Shown: positions 33,928 to 43,162 of the stretch, piece by piece
How the letters are laid out: each line of letters opens with the position of its first letter
Numbering within the stretch: the stretch's first letter is position 1
Assembly: GCF_003050745.1 (NCBI RefSeq)
Contig: NZ_QAOF01000001.1
Coordinates: 682,001-746,000, forward strand
Source: Sphingomonas sp. PP-CE-3G-477
Lineage (GTDB): Bacteria; Pseudomonadota; Alphaproteobacteria; Sphingomonadales; Sphingomonadaceae
Direction of reading: 5' to 3'
Length of the DNA: 64,000 nucleotides
Translations under genes and position numbers: made by a program
The notes under the pieces: model-generated
The model's input: only the letters and a program-made list of their open reading frames with translations
Told to the model about the DNA's origin: nothing
Databases searched by the model: none

Positions 33928-34767
33928 ATGATCGCAAACCATCACGGGCTGCCAGCCCCCATTTCCCGCGTGCCCGACAACGGCGACTATCCGGATGCAC
34001 CCGACGGCATCCGACCTGAAAGTCCGCGGATCGTCATCGTCGACGACGATCCCGGACTGCGCGAGCTGCTTACCGAGTTCCTCGTCGATCACGGGCTTCG
34101 CGCCGAGGCGGTGGAGAGCGGCGCGGCGCTTCGCTCCCGGCTCGACCGGTCGCCGTGCGATCTCGTCGTTCTGGATATGATGATGCCCGGCGAGGATGGG
34201 TTGTCCGTCCTGCGCACGCTGGCCCAGGACGGCGATGCACCCGCCGTCATCATGTTTTCGTCGCTCGCGGGCGAGGTCGATCGCGTCGTCGCGCTCGAAC
34301 TCGGCGCCGACGATTACGTCACCAAACCGTCCAGCCCGCGCGAAATCCTTGCAAGGATCCGGTCCGTGCTGCGTCGCCGTGGAAACGGGACGACGGGTGG
34401 CGCGATCTCCGCCGGCACAAGCGCCGGCGCCCCTGCGCGCGTGGCGTCGGTCGAGGCGTTCGCGTTTGCCGGCTGGAAGCTGGACACCCGCATGCGTCTG
34501 CTCCACGCGCCGGACGGCACCACCGTCCGCCTGACGGACGGCGAGTTCCAGTTGCTCAACATCTTCGTAATGGAGCCGCAAAAGGTCCATTCGCGCGACG
34601 AGATGATCGAGCGGTCGGGGAGGTCGGACAGCACCGCGCGCGGTCGGACCATCGACGTCAACATCAGCCGGTTACGGCGCAAGTTGCTCGCGGTCGATCC
34701 GGTCGAGATCATCCGCACGGTGCGCGGCAACGGCTATGTCTTCATGCCCGCGGTCGTCGCGCTGTAA
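33928..34767 (+). CDS. OmpR-family response regulator
   Basis: The 279-residue protein has a receiver domain with the acidic pair (VIVDDDPGLRELL), phospho-Asp in LVVLDMMMPGEDG, Ser/Thr switch (IMFSSLAGE) and Lys (YVTKPSSPRE). A Ser/Gly linker leads to a winged-helix DNA-binding domain (TDGEFQLLNIFVMEPQKVHS, VNISRLRRKLLAVDP, GNGYVFMP). I chose ATG 33928 (MIANHHG), since upstream codons read through the divergent promoter region. No histidine kinase gene is adjacent, so it is an orphan here. Confidence 0.9.
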   Translation: MIANHHGLPAPISRVPDNGDYPDAPDGIRPESPRIVIVDDDPGLRELLTEFLVDHGLRAEAVESGAALRSRLDRSPCDLVVLDMMMPGEDGLSVLRTLAQDGDAPAVIMFSSLAGEVDRVVALELGADDYVTKPSSPREILARIRSVLRRRGNGTTGGAISAGTSAGAPARVASVEAFAFAGWKLDTRMRLLHAPDGTTVRLTDGEFQLLNIFVMEPQKVHSRDEMIERSGRSDSTARGRTIDVNISRLRRKLLAVDPVEIIRTVRGNGYVFMPAVVAL

Positions 34768-34800
34768 CGCCGTTCGACGATCGATAGCTATGCGCGCGGC

Positions 34801-35601
34801 TCAGATACGGCCGTCGTTGAGCGACAGCATCCGCGAGATCGCCGATGCGGCGTCGCATAGGCGCAGGACGACGTCGTCGAGTGCCATCGGCGCGACCTTG
34901 GTCCGGACGAACGGTATCGCCAGCGCCGCCGCAGCGTGATCGCCGCGCAGGATCGGGGCGGACAGCTCGGTGATGCCTTCGGTGAAGCTGCTCGGCGCGT
35001 TGAAATGCCCGCGTGCGCGCGTCGCGTCCGCTTCGGCATGGAGGTCGGCGCGCTCGGCCGGCGTGGCGGGCGGGACGAACAGCGTTTCCCATTGCGCGCG
35101 AACCTCCGCCGGCTGGAACGCGTACAGGACGATGCCCGACGCGGCATGGTGGATCGGGCGGCGATGCCCGACGCGGACCGAGAAGCCGAGCTGTTCGGAC
35201 GATTCCATCCGCGCGACGACGACCATGTCGCCGCTGGATGCGAACACCAGATGGCAGGATTGCTTGGTCTCGAGCGACAGGCTGCGCATCACCGGCAGCG
35301 CGGTCTCCACCAGGTTGCGGATCGGCGGGCGACCCAGCCCCATGTCGAACAGCCGCGAGGTCAGCGAATACCCCTCCATCGTCTGCTCGACGAAGCCGCG
35401 CTGTTCGAGCACCTGGATCATGCGGAACAGCTCGCCGGTCGATCGTTGCAGGCGCTGGACGATCGCGGTCAGGGTGAGGGGGGCGTGCTCGGTGGCGAGC
35501 AGTTCTAGGATATCGAGCCCTTTTTCCAAAGCGGGGGCGCGGTAGGTCGTCTTGCCGTTTGCTGGAGCCGCCGCGTCGTCGGGATCGCGCTCAGTCGGCA
35601 T
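34801..35601 (-). CDS. IclR family transcriptional regulator (probable hexuronate regulator)
   Basis: The 266-residue product has an N-terminal winged HTH (ALEKGLDILELLATEHAPLT, RLQRSTGELFRMIQVLEQRG) and an IclR effector domain (VVVARMESSEQLGFSVRVGH, PIHHAASGIVLYAF). I chose ATG 35601, eleven bases inside the end of the reductase gene, so it is translationally linked. KdgR, an IclR member, senses 2-keto-3-deoxygluconate; location at the end of hexuronate genes supports an analogous role. Confidence 0.86.
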   Translation of the reverse strand: MPTERDPDDAAAPANGKTTYRAPALEKGLDILELLATEHAPLTLTAIVQRLQRSTGELFRMIQVLEQRGFVEQTMEGYSLTSRLFDMGLGRPPIRNLVETALPVMRSLSLETKQSCHLVFASSGDMVVVARMESSEQLGFSVRVGHRRPIHHAASGIVLYAFQPAEVRAQWETLFVPPATPAERADLHAEADATRARGHFNAPSSFTEGITELSAPILRGDHAAAALAIPFVRTKVAPMALDDVVLRLCDAASAISRMLSLNDGRI

Positions 35602-37039
35602 GCCTCGCCTCCAGCGCGGACCAGTTGCCGCGCGCGATGCGTTCGGCTGCATCGGCGACGGCTGCGCGAACCGCATCGTCACCGCGGAGTTCAGGGGGGA
35701 AGCCCAGCGCTGCGTCGATCAGGCGCGCGACCACGTCGGCGGGCGTGCCGTCGCGTGCCGCGGCGGCGAGGTGCTCGCCGGCCGGATCGACGATCGGCGT
35801 CCCGGCGCGTGCCTGACGGATGAGGAAGGCGACCCATGCGCCGAACGCGGTGACGATGCCGGCGGGCATGCGGCCCTCGCGGCGGTTGGCGATCAGCGTG
35901 TCGCCCAGCCGGTAGGAGAGCTTTTGCGAACCGTCCTGCGCGATCTGGTCGAGCCGGTGTACGATGACCGGGTTGCGGAACCGCTGGAGCACGGCTGCGC
36001 GATACGCATCGAGATCGAGCCCGGCGGTGGCTGGCAGCATCGGCATGATGTTGTCGCGGATCATCGCATCGACGAACCCGGCGAGATCCGCGTCGCGCAT
36101 CGCATCCGCGACGCTGGTCGCGCTACGCAGCAGGCCGACATAGGCCAGCGTCGAATGCGCCCCGTTGAGGATCCGCAGCTTGGCCTTCTCATAGCTGGCG
36201 ACGTCGCGCGTGATCGTCGCGCCGACCGAGGCGAGATCGGGGCCGAGGGGAACGCCGATGTCCTCGATCACCCATTGCACGAAGGATTCGCGTTGCACCG
36301 CCGCGCGGTCTTCGAGACCGAGCGTTTCCGCCACGTCGGCATAGAGCGCGGCGTCGGAGGCGGGGGTGATCGAATCGACCATCGTCGACGGCACGCGCAC
36401 TTCGCCTGCGATCCAGTCCGCCAGCCGCGCGTCGCGCGATCGGGCATATGCGACCAGCGCGGCGTGGAGCTTGGCGCCGTTGTTCGCCAGATTGTCGCAC
36501 GGCATCGGCACGAACGGCGCAATTCCCGCGACGCGTCGTGCATCGAGCCCCGCCACGAGCCAGCCGATCAGGCTGCGCGGCGTCGCTGTGCCCGCGAGAT
36601 CATGGACGATGTCGGCATGGGACAGATCGAGCGTCCCGTCGGCGGCGAGACAATAGCCCTTTTCGGTCACCGTCGACGTCACCAGCCGGACGGCGGGGTC
36701 GGCCAGCAGCGCGTGCGTCTGCGCGGCATCGTCGGGACCGAGGAACCGCCGATGCGCGCCGATCACCCGGTTCGACGAATCGGCATCGCGCACCGCGAGC
36801 GTGTAGAGCCCGTCCTGCTCGGCGAGCGCGGCGACGGTCGCCTTGCTCCGCATCGATACCGCGGCGATCCCCCAACGCGGGTCGTCCGCCAGCAACGCGT
36901 CGACATACGCAGCCTGATGCGCGCGGTGGAATGCGCCCGGCCCGAAATGAACGATACCGATCGTAGGCGGCGTGCGGCCGAGCGGGCTGGGGATGCTCTT
37001 CGGCAGCCGATCGAGCGTCGCGTACGTCAGTCGTGTCAC
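35591..37039 (-). CDS. Mannitol dehydrogenase family reductase (UxuB-like)
   Basis: The 482-residue long-chain dehydrogenase begins VTRLTYATL and has IGIVHFGPGAFHRAHQAAYV (NAD-binding) and KLRILNGAHSTLAYVGLLRS (catalytic Lys/Asn/His region). Family members reduce fructuronate to mannonate (UxuB) or tagaturonate to altronate (UxaB) or act on mannitol. The neighbours UxaA and UxuA point to a hexuronate role; UxuB is favoured because UxuA is present, but not proved. The GTG start overlaps the uxaA stop codon (GTGA). Confidence 0.85.
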   Translation of the reverse strand: MTRLTYATLDRLPKSIPSPLGRTPPTIGIVHFGPGAFHRAHQAAYVDALLADDPRWGIAAVSMRSKATVAALAEQDGLYTLAVRDADSSNRVIGAHRRFLGPDDAAQTHALLADPAVRLVTSTVTEKGYCLAADGTLDLSHADIVHDLAGTATPRSLIGWLVAGLDARRVAGIAPFVPMPCDNLANNGAKLHAALVAYARSRDARLADWIAGEVRVPSTMVDSITPASDAALYADVAETLGLEDRAAVQRESFVQWVIEDIGVPLGPDLASVGATITRDVASYEKAKLRILNGAHSTLAYVGLLRSATSVADAMRDADLAGFVDAMIRDNIMPMLPATAGLDLDAYRAAVLQRFRNPVIVHRLDQIAQDGSQKLSYRLGDTLIANRREGRMPAGIVTAFGAWVAFLIRQARAGTPIVDPAGEHLAAAARDGTPADVVARLIDAALGFPPELRGDDAVRAAVADAAERIARGNWSALEARHAD

Positions 37040-38523
37040 AGCGTTACTCCACGTTTCCAGATGGCGATCTCGCGTTCGCCGTTGCGTTCGGCAGCGGTCT
37101 CGGCGCCCGACGCGATCGATTGGATGCAGTCGACCAGCGCAGCTTCGGCGGCGGCAAATCCCTGGGCGAGGACCTGGCCCGCGTCGAAATCGATCCAGCC
37201 GGGCTTGCGCTGTGCAAGGTCGCTGTTCGACGCGATCTTGATCGTCGGCACGGGAAAGCCGAGCGGTGTGCCGCGTCCGGTGGTGAACAGGATCATGGTC
37301 GCGCCCGCGGCGGCCAGTGCGGTCGACGATACCGCGTCGTTGCCGGGCGCCTCCAGCATCGTCAGCCCGTCGATCCGCGCCTGCGCGCCGTAGGGGATGA
37401 CGTCGGCGATCGTCGAGCGGCCCGCCTTCTGCACCGCGCCGAGCGACTTTTCCTCGAGCGTGGTGATGCCGCCGACGACGTTGCCGGGGGAGGGGTTTTC
37501 CGAGACGGGCTCGCCGTGATCGATGAAATACTGCTTGAAGCCGTTCACCACGCCGACGATCGCGTCGAACACCGCGACGTCGGCGGCGCGGTTCATCAGC
37601 GCCTGTTCCGCGCCGAACATCTCCGGGATCTCGGTGAACACGACGCGCCCGCCGGCGCCGACGACGCGGTCGCTCATCCGGCCGACGAGCGGGTTGGCGG
37701 TCAGTCCCGACAACCCGTCCGAGCCACCGCACTTGACGCCGAGCACCAGCCGGTCGAGTCCGACCTCCTGTCGCTCGCACGCGGCCAGCGCGGCGAGCTC
37801 CTCGACCAGCGCGATACCTTCCTCGACCTCGTCAGCGCTCAACTGTGCCGTGAGCGTCCGGATCGCCGACCGCCGCCACGCCGGGATCGCCTCGATCAGC
37901 GCCTTGACCTGGTTCTCCTCGCAGCCGAGCCCGACGATCAGCACGCCGCCGGCATTGGGATGGCAGGCCAGGCTCGCGAGGATCTGGCGCGTCCCGTCGA
38001 GATCGTGACCGAGCTGCGAACAGCCGTGTGGATGGCTGAAGGCATGGACGCCGTCGATCGTGCCAGCGAGGCGCGCGCTGGCCTTGGCGGCGATGCGTTC
38101 GGCGGTGCGCGCGACGCAGCCGACCGTCGGCAGGATCCAGATCTCGTTGCGCGTGCCTACCCGGCCATCGGGACGGACGAAGCCGCGGAACGTCGCGGTT
38201 GGAGCAGGTGAGGGGGCGAGTGCGGGAAAGTCGTTCGCCGGGTCGAACCTGTATTCGAGCGTGCCGGCGAGTCCGGTCGACAGGTTCTGGCTGTGGACAT
38301 GGTCGCCCGCTGCGATCGCGTCCGTCGACCGACCGATCGAATAGCCGTATTTCATCACGTCGGTGCCCGCGGCGATCGGCGCGAGCGCGATCTTGTGGCC
38401 GCGTGGCACGTCATGCGCGAGCGTCAGGACCGCAGCGCCCGTATCGATACGATCGCCGGCGCCGCCGTCATGCAACAGCGTCGCGACGCTGTCGCCGGCA
38501 TGGACTATCACTGCATCGACCAT
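37036..38523 (-). CDS. uxaA: Altronate dehydratase
   Basis: The 495-residue enzyme dehydrates D-altronate to 2-keto-3-deoxygluconate. It has an N-terminal SAF-like domain (DVPRGHKIALAPIAAGTDVM) and a metal-binding C-terminal part with RNEIWILPTVGCVART, HPHGCSQLGHD, GLGCEENQ and VLGVKCGGSDGLSGLTANP. It is the first gene of a uxaA-reductase-IclR unit. An AGAAGG site lies 7 bases before the ATG. Two 18-base direct repeats 60-95 bases upstream may bind a regulator. Confidence 0.92.
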   Translation of the reverse strand: MVDAVIVHAGDSVATLLHDGGAGDRIDTGAAVLTLAHDVPRGHKIALAPIAAGTDVMKYGYSIGRSTDAIAAGDHVHSQNLSTGLAGTLEYRFDPANDFPALAPSPAPTATFRGFVRPDGRVGTRNEIWILPTVGCVARTAERIAAKASARLAGTIDGVHAFSHPHGCSQLGHDLDGTRQILASLACHPNAGGVLIVGLGCEENQVKALIEAIPAWRRSAIRTLTAQLSADEVEEGIALVEELAALAACERQEVGLDRLVLGVKCGGSDGLSGLTANPLVGRMSDRVVGAGGRVVFTEIPEMFGAEQALMNRAADVAVFDAIVGVVNGFKQYFIDHGEPVSENPSPGNVVGGITTLEEKSLGAVQKAGRSTIADVIPYGAQARIDGLTMLEAPGNDAVSSTALAAAGATMILFTTGRGTPLGFPVPTIKIASNSDLAQRKPGWIDFDAGQVLAQGFAAAEAALVDCIQSIASGAETAAERNGEREIAIWKRGVTL

Positions 38524-38582
38524 ATCGAACCTTCTCGACCGCCTGAAAGCTTATCGAGCCGGTGCTTAGCCGAAATCACGCC

Positions 38583-38618
38583 GACTTCACATGTAAAAAT
38601 AGTTTCGCATGCAAAAAT
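38583..38618 (-). promoter_or_regulatory. Tandem 18-bp direct repeat, candidate operator for uxaA
   Basis: On the minus strand ATTTTTGCATGCGAAACT is followed directly by ATTTTTACATGTGAAGTC (13 of 18 bases equal). Each copy is centred on a palindromic CATG core with T and A flanks (TTTnRCATGYnAA). This is a typical arrangement for a dimeric regulator binding adjacent helical faces. Confidence 0.5.
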
Positions 38619-38638
38619 CGCGGTTGGATTTGCGACGT

Positions 38639-38667
38639 CCCGCTCGCCATGGGGCATGGCGAACGGG
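38639..38667 (-). terminator. Terminator of the CocE-type hydrolase gene
   Basis: CCCGTTCGCCATG pairs with CATGGCGAGCGGG (12 of 13 pairs) around a three-base loop. It lies 17 bases past the stop codon and before the uxaA operator region; no T-run follows. Confidence 0.65.
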
Positions 38668-38684
38668 ACGGGCGTGGACAGCGG

Positions 38685-40619
38685 TTACTTCGCCAGCGCG
38701 GCGGACTGATCGAGCGGCACTACCGGTAGCCACACGGCGCTCGCCGACGCGCCGCCGCGAACGATCGTCACGGTTGCAGGCTTGTAGTCCGCTTTCTTCG
38801 CGAGGAAGATGTTGGGGACGAAGGTCTGTGGGTTGCGATCGTAGAGTGGGAACAGGCTCGACTGGACCTGGATCATGATCTTGTGGCCCGGCTGGAACAC
38901 GTGGTTCACGGTCGGCAGGCGGAACTTGTATTCCTGCACCTTGCCTGCCGGGATCGCGGTCGGCTTGGCGAAGCTCTGGCGATAGCGACCGCGGAAGATG
39001 TCGAGGCTGATCGGCAGTTCATAGCCGCCCATCTTCGGGTCGCTCGCGTTCTCGGCCGGGTAGACGTCGATCACCTTGACGACGAAATCGCCGTCGGTGC
39101 CGGTCGTCTTGGCGAAGATGTCGGCGACCGGTGCACCCGACACGCGCACCGGCGCGGTCAGCGCCTCGGTGGTGTAGGTCATCACGTCGGGACGGCCGTC
39201 GACGCCGCGCTGGTCGCTGACCAGCCAGTCGCCCCAGCGGCCGTCGCCGAAGTTCACCGGGCGCGGCAGGTGCGGCACGGGCTTCGACGGATCGGAGACA
39301 TAGCTGTCACCGCCGGTCGTCGCCGTGCCGAAGCCGAGCGCGCCGCCCTCCTGCAGGTAGATCGGCTTGAGCGGCGAGGTGCATCCGGTCTCGCAGGCGA
39401 GTGGCCATGTCGCGAACTTGTCCCAGTGGTTCTCGCCGGTGTTGTAGATCGCGGCGGCGGGAAGCGTGACGGGCGCGCCATCCTTCAGATACTGGTTGAA
39501 ATAGGGGAGCAGCATGTCCTCGCGGAATTGCTGGGCGGTGTCGCCATTCCACTGGAACGGACCGAGGCTGCGACCCTCGCGGTTGATCTGGCTGTGCCGC
39601 CACGGACCCATCACGAGGTGGTTGTTGCCGAGCTTGCCCTTGGCCTTGAGCGCTTCCCACGCGGTGATCGCGCCGTACATGTCCTCCTGGTCCCACAGCC
39701 CCTGTTCCCAGATCGTCGGCACGTTCGACGGGTTGGCGGCGAGCAGCTTGTCGAGCGCCTGGCCCTGCCAGAAGCCGTCATAGGCAGGGTGCGACACCAT
39801 CCGCTGCCAATAGGGCAATTGATCGTAGCCGGACTTCTTCGCCCAGTCGCCGGCCGAACCGACCTCGCGGAAATTCTCGTAATCGTCGTAGCCGCCGGTG
39901 GGCGGCGCCTTGCCCGCACCCTTGTAGCCGGTCTGGCTACCGAGCCACGCGATATTGGCGAGGCGGAACGCGCCGTAGTGGAACCAGTCGTCGCCCATCC
40001 AGCCGTCGATCATCGGGCTCTCGGGCGCGGCGACCTTCAGCGCGGGGTGCGGGGCGAGCAGCGCCATCGCGACCGTGAAGCCCTCGTAGGACGAGCCGAT
40101 CATACCGACGCGGCCGTTGCTCTCGGGGAGGTTCGCCTTGTTCACCAGCCAGTCGATCGTGTCGTACGCGTCGGTGACGTGATCAACCTTGGTCGGGTTG
40201 AGCGGGCCGATGACGGGGCGCGTGACGACGTACTCGCCTTCCGAACCGTATTTGCCGCGGATGTCCTGATACACGCGGATATAGCCCGCCTTGACGAACA
40301 TCTCGTCGGCGAGCGGCAGCGTCGCGAGGATGCTCGAACTGTCGGAGCGGTTCGCGCGGCTCTTCGCGTCGTACGGCGTGCGCGTGAGCACGATCGGCGC
40401 GTTGGTGATGCCCTTGGGATAGACGATGACGGTGTACAGCTTCGTCCCGTCGCGCATCGGGATCATGACCTCGCGCTTGACGTAGTCACGCGCGGTCGTC
40501 GGCGGCACGAACTTCGCAGGGATGTCGCCACCGGCGGGCGCAACCTTGTCCTGGGCGATGGCGGTGGTGGCCAGTGCGATCGACGCGAGGGCGATCGTGG
40601 GCAGGATCGTGAGTTTCAT
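38685..40619 (-). CDS. Exported CocE/NonD (S15-like) hydrolase
   Basis: The 644-residue protein has a signal peptide (cleavage near ATTAIAQ, residue 22) and an alpha/beta hydrolase with the S15 nucleophile GSSYEG (Ser177). Downstream it keeps a PESPMIDGWMGDDWFHYGAFR block and a C-terminal jelly roll (PVRVSGAPVADIFAKTTGTD). Relatives are cephalosporin/glutaryl acylases, alpha-amino acid ester hydrolases and X-Pro dipeptidyl peptidases. Its location between uxuA and uxaA is unusual; its terminator suggests it is a separate unit or the end of a uxuA-CocE unit. Confidence 0.87.
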   Translation of the reverse strand: MKLTILPTIALASIALATTAIAQDKVAPAGGDIPAKFVPPTTARDYVKREVMIPMRDGTKLYTVIVYPKGITNAPIVLTRTPYDAKSRANRSDSSSILATLPLADEMFVKAGYIRVYQDIRGKYGSEGEYVVTRPVIGPLNPTKVDHVTDAYDTIDWLVNKANLPESNGRVGMIGSSYEGFTVAMALLAPHPALKVAAPESPMIDGWMGDDWFHYGAFRLANIAWLGSQTGYKGAGKAPPTGGYDDYENFREVGSAGDWAKKSGYDQLPYWQRMVSHPAYDGFWQGQALDKLLAANPSNVPTIWEQGLWDQEDMYGAITAWEALKAKGKLGNNHLVMGPWRHSQINREGRSLGPFQWNGDTAQQFREDMLLPYFNQYLKDGAPVTLPAAAIYNTGENHWDKFATWPLACETGCTSPLKPIYLQEGGALGFGTATTGGDSYVSDPSKPVPHLPRPVNFGDGRWGDWLVSDQRGVDGRPDVMTYTTEALTAPVRVSGAPVADIFAKTTGTDGDFVVKVIDVYPAENASDPKMGGYELPISLDIFRGRYRQSFAKPTAIPAGKVQEYKFRLPTVNHVFQPGHKIMIQVQSSLFPLYDRNPQTFVPNIFLAKKADYKPATVTIVRGGASASAVWLPVVPLDQSAALAK

Positions 40620-40658
40620 GCGGGATGGGCTCCGTGACAGCGTTGCCGCACGCTACGC

Positions 40659-41864
40659 TCAACCGGGCCGCAGGAGCAATTGCGATGTCGCGGCATGGGC
40701 GATGCCGAGTTCCAGCCCGCGCAACTCCGCCAGCCCGCGCAGCCGACCGATCGTCGAATAGCCGGGGTTGGTCCGCTTGTTCAGGTCGTCGAGCATCTGG
40801 TGGCCGTGATCGGGGCGCATCGGGATGCTGCGGCGATGGCGGACCGAAATCTCGCGTACCGCCTGCATGACGGCGGCCATGTCCGTGCTGCCGCCGAGAT
40901 GCGTGGCTTCGTGGAAATTGCCGGCCTGGTCGCGCTCGACGTTGCGCAGATGGAGGAAGTACACGCGTTCGCCGAACCGGCGCACCATCGCGGGCAGATC
41001 GTTGTCGGCGCGGACGCCGAGCGATCCGGTGCAGAAGCAGAGCCCGTTCGCGGCGCTGGGGACGGCGGCGACCAGCAGGTCGAGGTCGGCTTGCGTGCTG
41101 ACGATGCGCGGAAGGCCGAATAGTGGGAAGGGCGGATCGTCCGGGTGCAGCGCGAGCTGGACGCCGTGCGCGTCGGCGACCGGGCATATCTCCTCGAGGA
41201 ACGAGATCAGGTTGGCACGCAACGCGGCCGCGTCGATCCCCGCATAGCCGGCGATGGCGGCGCGGAAATCGGCGGAGGTGAAATGCTCTTCGCTACCGGG
41301 AAGCCCGGCGATGATCGTGTTTTCGAGCGAGCGGCGGTCCGCGTCGCTCATCGCCTCGAACCGTGCATGCGCCGCGGCCTGCACGTCCGGCGCATACGCG
41401 TCGGCGGCGCCCGGGCGTTGCAGGATGAACAGGTCATACGCCGCGAGTGCGATCGCCTCGTAGCGGAGCGCCAGCGCACCGTCGGGCATCGGATAGGCGA
41501 GATCGGTCCGCGTCCAGTCAAGCAGCGGCATGAAATTATACGTGACGATGGTGATCCCGCAGGCGGCGAGATTGATGATCGTCTCCTGATACGCGGCGAT
41601 CGCGGTGGCGCGTTCGGGCGTGTTGCGCTTGATCGCCTCGGACACGGGCACGCTTTCGACGACCGCCCAGGTCAGCCCCGCCGCCTCGATCAGCGCCTTG
41701 CGCGCCATGATCGCGTCGACCGGCCACGCGGTCCCGTTGGGGATGTCGTGCAGCGCGGTGACGATCCCGGTGCACCCCGCCTGGCGGATATCGGCAAGCG
41801 ACGTCGGGTCGGACGGACCGAACCAGCGCATCGTCTGAACCATGGCGTGTTCGATCATCGGCAT
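40659..41864 (-). CDS. uxuA: Mannonate dehydratase
   Basis: The 401-residue enzyme dehydrates D-mannonate to 2-keto-3-deoxygluconate. It begins [20 protein letters not shown] and has the UxuA blocks [50 protein letters not shown] and RPDHGHQM, which supply metal-binding His/Asp/Cys residues. It is the first gene of a minus-strand group that also contains the CocE-type hydrolase 39 bases downstream. Confidence 0.95.
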   Translation of the reverse strand: MPMIEHAMVQTMRWFGPSDPTSLADIRQAGCTGIVTALHDIPNGTAWPVDAIMARKALIEAAGLTWAVVESVPVSEAIKRNTPERATAIAAYQETIINLAACGITIVTYNFMPLLDWTRTDLAYPMPDGALALRYEAIALAAYDLFILQRPGAADAYAPDVQAAAHARFEAMSDADRRSLENTIIAGLPGSEEHFTSADFRAAIAGYAGIDAAALRANLISFLEEICPVADAHGVQLALHPDDPPFPLFGLPRIVSTQADLDLLVAAVPSAANGLCFCTGSLGVRADNDLPAMVRRFGERVYFLHLRNVERDQAGNFHEATHLGGSTDMAAVMQAVREISVRHRRSIPMRPDHGHQMLDDLNKRTNPGYSTIGRLRGLAELRGLELGIAHAATSQLLLRPG

Positions 41865-42219
41865 TGTCCTTCTCCACCATCGGGCGAGTCAGCAGCGTCG
41901 GACTCAGCCCGGCCGCCGCCGTAATTTCGCGCCAAAGACCATGCGCGGCGTATGTCCGACAAGTGGCGGCCGAAAATTTCATGGGTAATCGGATCGCCGC
42001 AGAGTCCGCGCCTAGCCGGTCACTGGCATCCGCCTCGACTCTGAAGGGCGTGTGACATCACCGAGCCAGCGTTTCGTCGGAATCGGCCCGGCACGTGACG
42101 CGCCGTAAGCGATCGGTCGCCAACTGCCGACCACGCGAATATCATAATAAGTGTAATAACGGCGGGGCGTTGCCACCGGCCAATATCAGCCAAAAGCGAG
42201 AGTTTGTTCGGCGTAAAAA
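41865..42219. other. Intergenic region between tRNA-Asn and uxuA
   Basis: No gene is supported in these 355 bases. The uxuA promoter should lie here, and an AT-rich patch (ATATCATAATAAGTGTAATA) is at 42141-42160. I see no convincing copy of the uxaA-type repeat; TTTCATGGGTAA near 41979-41990 is only a partial match. Confidence 0.5.
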
Positions 42220-42294
42220 TGGCTCCCTGAGTAGGATTCGAACCTACGGCCACTCGATTAACAGTCGAGAGCTCTACCGCTGAGCTATCAGGGA
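42220..42294 (-). tRNA. tRNA-Asn (anticodon GTT)
   Basis: On the minus strand the 75-base gene begins TCCCTGA, pairs with TCAGGGA, and ends GCCA with encoded CCA. The anticodon loop CTGTTAA carries GTT. The D and T arms are canonical. Confidence 0.97.
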
Positions 42295-42382
42295 ACGTTG
42301 CCGGAGGCGGCTCTATAAACGGCCGGTCGGACGATGCAAGCGGGTTTCGCCGCAAAAATGCAAAGTCCGCGATAAACCGGGG

Positions 42383-43162
42383 TCAGGCGACGAACTGCTC
42401 CATCGTGATCCGGTCGTCGAGCGCGTGCTCGGGATCGAACAGCAGAGTCAGTTCGCGCGCGCGGTCCATGCAGATGTCGACGCGCGCGACGTTGCGGATC
42501 TCGCGCTGGTCGGCGACGGCGGAAACGGGGCGCTTGCCGGGATCGAGCACGCGGATGCCGATCCGTGCCTTGTCGGGCAGGATCGCGCCGCGCCAGCGCC
42601 GGGGGCGGAACGGGCTGATCGGGGTCAGCGCGATCATGCCCGAGCCGAGCGGCAGGATCGGGCCGTGCGCGGACAGGTTGTACGCGGTCGAGCCGGCGGG
42701 CGTCGCGACGAGGATGCCGTCGCAGGCGAGTTCGGGCAGGACGATGCGATCGTTGACGGTCACTTCGAGATTGGCGGTCTGGCGGGTCTCGCGCAGGAAC
42801 GACACCTCGTTGATCGCGGGCAGCGTGTGCGTGCGCCCGTCGACACCGAGCGCGGTCATGCTGAGCGGAATGACCTTGAACGGTTTCGCGCGCTCCAGAC
42901 GGTCGGTGAGGCCGTGGTGACGCCATTCGTTCATCAGGAAGCCGACGGTGCCGAGGTTCATCCCGAACACCGGCACCGGCGGCTTGCGGCGCTCCAGCAT
43001 CGAGTGGAGCGTCTGCAGCATGAAGCCGTCGCCGCCGAGCGCGATGATGACATCCGCCTCTTCGACGGACACCCACTCGCCCATATCGGCGAGTTCGGCC
43101 TCTGCGGCACGAGCGGGCGGGGTATTGGACGCGACCAGCGCCCGCCGCTCGTACCGACTCAT
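42383..43162 (-). CDS. nadK: NAD kinase
   Basis: The 259-residue enzyme phosphorylates NAD to NADP. It has the GGDG motif (VIIALGGDGFMLQTLH), a NEW segment after GTVGFLM, and ATPAGSTAYNLSAHGPILPL, the conserved NAD-binding block. The ATG overlaps the moaA stop region (43159-43162), coupling the two genes. Confidence 0.95.
   Translation of the reverse strand: MSRYERRALVASNTPPARAAEAELADMGEWVSVEEADVIIALGGDGFMLQTLHSMLERRKPPVPVFGMNLGTVGFLMNEWRHHGLTDRLERAKPFKVIPLSMTALGVDGRTHTLPAINEVSFLRETRQTANLEVTVNDRIVLPELACDGILVATPAGSTAYNLSAHGPILPLGSGMIALTPISPFRPRRWRGAILPDKARIGIRVLDPGKRPVSAVADQREIRNVARVDICMDRARELTLLFDPEHALDDRITMEQFVA

Noticed and set aside
35552..37393. A 613-codon open frame on the plus strand across the reductase and uxaA genes
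   Set aside because: It is antisense to two genes with clear motifs and has no recognisable domain.
42020..42355. A 111-codon minus-strand frame overlapping the tRNA-Asn region
   Set aside because: It runs through the tRNA gene and has no motif, so it is not a protein gene.
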